This document shows, one piece after another, positions 1 to 4,400 of a stretch of DNA of 6,219 nucleotides (within the stretch, counting starts at the first letter, position 1; each line of letters opens with the position of its first letter). The DNA is from Methanobacterium sp. PtaU1.Bin242 (GTDB lineage Archaea > Methanobacteriota > Methanobacteria > Methanobacteriales > Methanobacteriaceae): contig MVQZ01000054.1 of assembly GCA_002067565.1 (NCBI GenBank), forward strand, positions 1-6,219, in the 5' to 3' direction. Below the pieces are notes generated by a model that saw only the letters and a program-made list of their open reading frames with translations, did no database searches and was not told the DNA's origin. A program made the position numbers and the translations under genes.

Positions 1-197
1 AACATGTCAACCAGTAACAATATATCAGGTTCAAGCTGATCCACAATTAGAACCATGCCTGCTGCATATAAATTCTTAGCCAAAGACTTCATATAAGCCA
101 TACATACTGGTACCAGTCTCATCCGTACCGGATAGTTTGCTGAGATCTTCCTGTGTTGCATTCAAACCTAACATACCTAGGACAGTGGTAAGACTAG
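1..197 (-). pseudogene. Broken partial copy of the C39-like peptidase domain of the large surface-protein gene
   Basis: On the minus strand this segment repeats the peptidase coding region at about 2592-2790. Positions 131-176 match 2724-2769 over 46 bases without a mismatch, 91-117 match 2684-2710, and by hand about 95 of 107 bases agree over 91-197. From an ATG at 199-201 it reads M-T-S-L-T-T-V-L-G-M-L-G-L-N-A-T-Q-E-D-L, parallel to the intact domain, then stops at a TAA (76-78) after 41 codons. The match resumes in another frame (L-A-K-N-L-Y-A-A-G-M) because two bases are missing between about 78 and 90. A pair of compensating one-base indels lies near 16-27. Similarity fades at about 197, so the Q-x5-C-G-P-A part with the catalytic Cys is absent. 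The copy runs off the window at position 1, so its other end and any domain beyond are unknown. It cannot encode an active peptidase as it stands. It is either a relic of a tandem paralogue or an orphan cassette. Confidence 0.85.
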
Positions 198-209
198 TCA
201 TGTAATGAT

Positions 210-232
210 AAAAGAAAAAAAAATCAGTTAAA
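210..232 (-). terminator. Oligo-T transcription terminator after the TPR gene
   Basis: Immediately after the TAG stop (233-235) the minus strand reads nine bases, then nine consecutive T (215-223), a C, and four more T (210-213). Archaeal RNA polymerase commonly stops at such U-rich tracts without needing a hairpin, and I see no strong stem before it. It would end the transcript of the TPR gene, and of the large gene too if the two are co-transcribed. It separates them from the fragment at 1-197. Confidence 0.6.
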
Positions 233-1429
233 CTATTTACTTTTTAAATCCAAGACCTCTTTTTTACCCTTCAAAGCAAGTTTATATTCTGGATCAATTT
301 TCAATGCTTTATTGAAAGATTTTAGTGCCTCTTGGTATTGTTTGAGTTTCTTGAGGCTGAGGCCTTTTTCATACCATGTTTCAGCATTATCGGGATCAAG
401 TTCTAGGGCTTTTTCAAAAAATTCCAAAGCTTCACCATACTTTCCGAGTTTATTGAAGATTAAGCCTTTTCCGTACCAAATTTCAGCATAACTGGAATCC
501 AATTCTAAAGACATGTCATAAAATTCTAAAGCTTCAGTATATCTCCCTAATTTTCCCAAAACCTCACCTTTATTAATCAACGCAATTACAAATTTCGGAT
601 CTATTTCCAATGCTTTCTCGTAACATTTCAACGACTCATGATACCTTCCAATATCGTATAACGTCGCTCCTTTATTATTCCATGCATAAATATCCATAGG
701 ATCCAATTTCAAAACTTTATCATAACACTCTAATGATTCATGAAAATTACCAATTTTATAAAGAACTTCTCCTTTATTATACCATGCATAAATATGCATA
801 GGATCTAACTCTAACACTTTATCAAAACAAATCAAAGCCTTTTCGTTCTCTCCTATGTTCATTAAAAAGACACCTTTGTTATTCCATGCATCAACATACA
901 TGGGATCTAATTCTAAAGCTTTATCAAAACATTTTAAAGCTTCATCAAAACGTTTCAATTTAAAAAGAGTAACCGCCTTACCATCCCAAGCTAATTTATA
1001 ATTTGAATCCAACCTTAAAACTTCATCATAACATTCCAAAGCCTCATCAAAACGACTTAACTTATATAAAACATTGCCTTTATTATACCATGCATCAACA
1101 TACATGGGATCCAATTCCAAAACATTATCATAACATTCTAATGATTTCTGATAATTTTCAAGCTTTGTTAAAAACAATCCTTTATTATACCATGCATTTT
1201 CATAATTAGGATAAGATTTTAAAACCTCATCAAAACACTCAAAAGCCTCATCAAAACACTCCAACTTAGAAAAAACATTACACTTATTAGTCCAAGCCTC
1301 AGGGTCGTTAGGGTCTATTTTTAATATCTCCTCATATTTTTCTAAGGCTTCTAAATATTTTTCCTTTTGAATAAAACTAAACGCCTCCCTATAAAGAGAC
1401 TTCTTCTTAAACCCATCAAACAAACCCAT
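233..1429 (-). CDS. Tetratricopeptide repeat protein, eleven consecutive 34-residue TPRs
   Basis: This is an almost pure TPR solenoid, 398 residues from the preferred start. After a short leader (M-G-L-F-D-G-F-K-K-K-S) it has eleven units of exactly 34 residues with no linkers, then a charged tail ending D-L-K-S-K. The units show the TPR consensus W/L/G-Y/A/F/A/P, mostly as A-W-Y-N-K-G ... L-x-K-L-x-x-Y/F-x-E-A-L-x-C-Y/F-x-x-x-L-x-L-D-P. No signal peptide or membrane segment is visible, so it should be cytosolic, and as with TPR proteins generally its role is protein binding; the partner cannot be read from sequence. Three in-frame starts exist: GTG at 1456 (407 residues), ATG at 1438 and ATG at 1429. 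A purine-rich AAGGGGAG (1440-1447) lies 10 bases before 1429 but only 1 base before 1438 and downstream of 1456, so 1429 fits best. The gene begins 51 bases after the stop of the large gene (24 if GTG is used), with no terminator between, which suggests co-transcription. A stress, regulatory or immunity-like role would be guesswork. Confidence 0.9.
   Translation of the reverse strand: MGLFDGFKKKSLYREAFSFIQKEKYLEALEKYEEILKIDPNDPEAWTNKCNVFSKLECFDEAFECFDEVLKSYPNYENAWYNKGLFLTKLENYQKSLECYDNVLELDPMYVDAWYNKGNVLYKLSRFDEALECYDEVLRLDSNYKLAWDGKAVTLFKLKRFDEALKCFDKALELDPMYVDAWNNKGVFLMNIGENEKALICFDKVLELDPMHIYAWYNKGEVLYKIGNFHESLECYDKVLKLDPMDIYAWNNKGATLYDIGRYHESLKCYEKALEIDPKFVIALINKGEVLGKLGRYTEALEFYDMSLELDSSYAEIWYGKGLIFNKLGKYGEALEFFEKALELDPDNAETWYEKGLSLKKLKQYQEALKSFNKALKIDPEYKLALKGKKEVLDLKSK
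278..1399 (-). repeat. Eleven 102-bp TPR-coding units in tandem
   Basis: The TPR units repeat at exactly 102 bases with no insertion or deletion across 1122 bp. Some blocks remain identical in DNA: 884-907 and 1088-1111 share 24 bases and lie two units (204 bp) apart, both coding for the L-D-P-M-Y-V-D-A-W junction. This points to growth by unit duplication or to later gene conversion. The middle units (about 660-1200) look most alike and the terminal ones more diverged. Confidence 0.85.
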
Positions 1430-1439
1430 CAAAACCATT

Positions 1440-1447
1440 CTCCCCTT
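1440..1447 (-). promoter_or_regulatory. Probable ribosome binding site deciding the TPR gene start
   Basis: The minus strand reads AAGGGGAG here, ten bases before the ATG at 1429. It is a partial match to the methanobacterial Shine-Dalgarno core (GGAGGTGA). It supports the M-G-L-F-D-G start over the upstream GTG at 1456, before which only a weak AAAGAG is present. Confidence 0.45.
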
Positions 1448-1480
1448 GATATTCACATAAAACCATCATACTCTTTCTTT

Positions 1481-4400
1481 TTAACCTCTGCCAATCACCA
1501 TACTTGGTGAATTGGTAAAATTATTAGAATTAATCCTAATTACCGTTGTCGTACCATTATCATTCGTAAAATTAATTTCAATATAATCCTTATTATTCTC
1601 ATCCGAATTATTAACTGAACTATTATTACCCGCCAAAGAATAAGCAATACTAGCAATTACCATTAAAGCCGCGCCCGCTGCCACAACAGGCCCAATACGG
1701 CCCGGATCACCATCACCAAGACCCCCCCAATTTTCATCCGCATCATAATCTTTCACAATTCTCCCATCTTGCCATCTTAACGGCATAAGTGAGATCAAAG
1801 CATCTTGTGCCATTTTAAGGTCTTCGTTTAGGTTTCGTGGCGCGGGTTTCCAATTAAATGTTTCACATATAATGTAACCACCTGCAAAAGTTCCAACAAA
1901 TGTCAAACCCGCAAGAATAGCAACCGGATGCCTAGAAATAAAAGACCCCACTAAAACACCAGACAAAAGCTCAGAAGCACCTGCAGTAATACCTAAAGAC
2001 ATAAAAAAACCAACAGGAGCCGAAGCAAGAGTATTAGTAGAATTAATAACAGATTTCTTGATCTTACTGTATTGGTTTTGTAAGAAATTGTTAACAGATG
2101 TATATATTTTTTGGCCTGCAGATTTAAGCTTCGTGTTTATTGTATCAACAACCATTCTAGCCGTATTCACCACACCATTCTGCTTAATATATGATACTCC
2201 ACTGTTTCCGTAGTATTTCACACTTCTCCAAACAGTTCTACCAAAATTTTTAGTAGCCGTCCAGATCGGATTGTTACCTAGAAATTTATCACCCCAACTA
2301 GTAACTACAGAAGCAGCCTTTTCAACCACACCTGTGAAAGTATTCCAACCCCAAGAAATAAAATCTCCAAACAAACCAGTACCAACAATACTTTTCATCT
2401 GATCATTTGTAAGCACCGTACCATCAACCGGATCATTAATCTTCGACTTACTAACAACCAACACATAACCACTATCCCCGAATAGTTCTGTGAATTCTGC
2501 CAGGGTCATACTGATTATGCCGAGACTAGAATCAGCAAGCACAACTGTAGTACTGTTTATGCTCTTTATCACTGAGTAGTGGTACATACCACCCATGTCA
2601 AGCAGTACAATATATCCCGGTTTAAGCTGATCTACACCTAGTATCATGCCTGCTGCATATAATTTCTTAGCTAGAGTAGCGTTATATAAGCCATACATAC
2701 TGGTACCAGTTTCATCTGTACTAGATAGTTTGCTGAGATCTTCCTGTGTTGCATTCAAACCTAACATACTTAGTACGGTAGCTAGGCTTGCGGGTCCGCA
2801 GTTCCAAACACTGCTTTGCATGACTACACCAGTGAAATCCACCTTGTTTATATTTATAATCAGGTTACCCGTAATATTATTTTTAGATAAAGTTTGTGAA
2901 CTGTTATAATAGCTTATTCCTGCACCGTTACCTGTTATAATGTTATTGTGGACCATTAAGCTTTTATCGTTCCATAGTGATACGCCTAGATAATTGTCTG
3001 TTACTTGATTTTCATGAAGAGTTACACTATTGGAATCATCCAAACTCACCCCATACCAATTACCCGTTATATTGTTACTGGAAATATCTCCACTGCCGCT
3101 GTTAATCAGGTTGAGTCCATACCAATTATCGTGGACCTTGTTGTTTGATATTATAGTGTAGTTGGAATTCTGGTGATTTATACCGTACCCGTTACCTTTG
3201 AGGGTGTTACCAGTGATTTGAGTGTAATAGCTGTTAAATAAGCTAACACCATAAGCATTACCGGATATCGTGTTATTTACTAAGCTCACATGGTCTGCGT
3301 AGATAAGAACACCATACGAATCACTTGCACCACCTATATTCAGCCTCCAGAGATTAGTTTTACTTGCAACAACCGTAAAAACACCCATAAAAGGATTTTT
3401 CGCCTCTACATAAACTTTAGCTCCAGATGAAGGTTTTATAGTAAGCCGCTTATAAACGGCGACATTCTCCCGATAGGTACCCTCATCCAGTGTAATGGTA
3501 TGACCATCCTTTGTGTTGTTGCTGTCTATTGCACTCTGTATGCTGGTGAAAGTTTCATTTGTATTGATGTTATGTACAGGCTTTGTGGATGTGTTTGTTA
3601 TAGTTACAGGTACTGTCAGTGTTTGGCCGTCTAGTTTGACTGTGACTGTAGCATTGCCCGCACCTGCACCTTTATGTGTGGCAACCGCTTTACCGGCACG
3701 AGTACCCACACTACCATTTATCGTCCCCACAGTTGTAGCGAAGTTTATAGGAAGAGTATCGGGTATATTCACTGGAATATTACTATTACTACTCGTTGTA
3801 TCCTCCTTCAAGTTATTACGTGTTAAATCTACCTCAACAATATTTTTATATGTTGATCCAGTACTATCACTTCGATCTGTAGAAACAGCAACATTCATGA
3901 CAAGATACCTTGCCCGGGTTACACTCCCACCATTTACATAGATATCTATTGACCCACTGGGTATTGTACCACCCGCAGATACGAAGATTGGGTTGTTACG
4001 TCCCCACCAATTATTCTCTGCATCTACCACACACGAACTGCCTGTGGTGTATAGTCCGTACCGTTTATTGGCATAGATACTGTTAAAATTCACTTGAACC
4101 TTTGATTCGTAAATACAAATTCCATCAGCCAAATTTTTATGAATAACATTATTTGACACTAGATTATCAACTGAATTTACTATGAAAACTCCATTTCTAT
4201 TACTGGTTATATTATTGGTCATTATCTGATTACTCGAACTTGATTTGATTATAATTCCATCTATTGTGTTATTTGTGATTGTACAGCCGGTTATCTGGTT
4301 ATAAGTTGAGTTTAGTAGGTAGACACCATTACCATTACCTGTTATATGATTAGCAAGTAATGTGTTGTAACTGGAATTATCTATGAAAACTCCACTAGTA

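Noticed and set aside
1003..1209. Plus-strand open frame opposite the TPR repeats
   Set aside because: Antisense to the middle TPR units; its repetitive His-rich product simply mirrors the repeat period.
278..1399. Regular direct repeats as a CRISPR array or other non-coding repeat
   Set aside because: The 102-bp units code for a continuous TPR solenoid, with variation as expected for protein repeats.
1495..1510. Perfect inverted repeat, 6-bp arms TCACCA/TGGTGA with a 4-base loop, near the 3' end of the large gene
   Set aside because: It lies inside the coding region, is short, and is not followed by a T tract on the minus strand, so it is a poor terminator. A stem this short is expected by chance in 6 kb.
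1457..1560. AT-rich stretch upstream of the TPR gene as an archaeal TATA/BRE promoter
   Set aside because: No convincing TTTATATA-like box with a purine-rich BRE at the right distance is visible on the minus strand.
2453..2842. Assignment of the peptidase to family C71 (PeiW/PeiP pseudomurein endoisopeptidase)
   Set aside because: The wall-binding repeats invite it, but the Q-x5-C-G-P-A motif, the D-E-T-G-T-S-x-x-G-L segment and the His/Asp spacing fit C39-like peptidases better. A profile search would settle it.
2646..2909. Plus-strand open frame opposite the C39-like domain
   Set aside because: Wholly antisense to conserved peptidase codons including the catalytic Cys; no ribosome binding site or recognisable protein.
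3513..3941. Plus-strand open frame opposite the Ig-like domain, with a hydrophobic product
   Set aside because: The hydrophobicity comes from reading Thr/Asn/Val-rich coding DNA backwards. No supporting start signal, and the minus-strand domain is clear.
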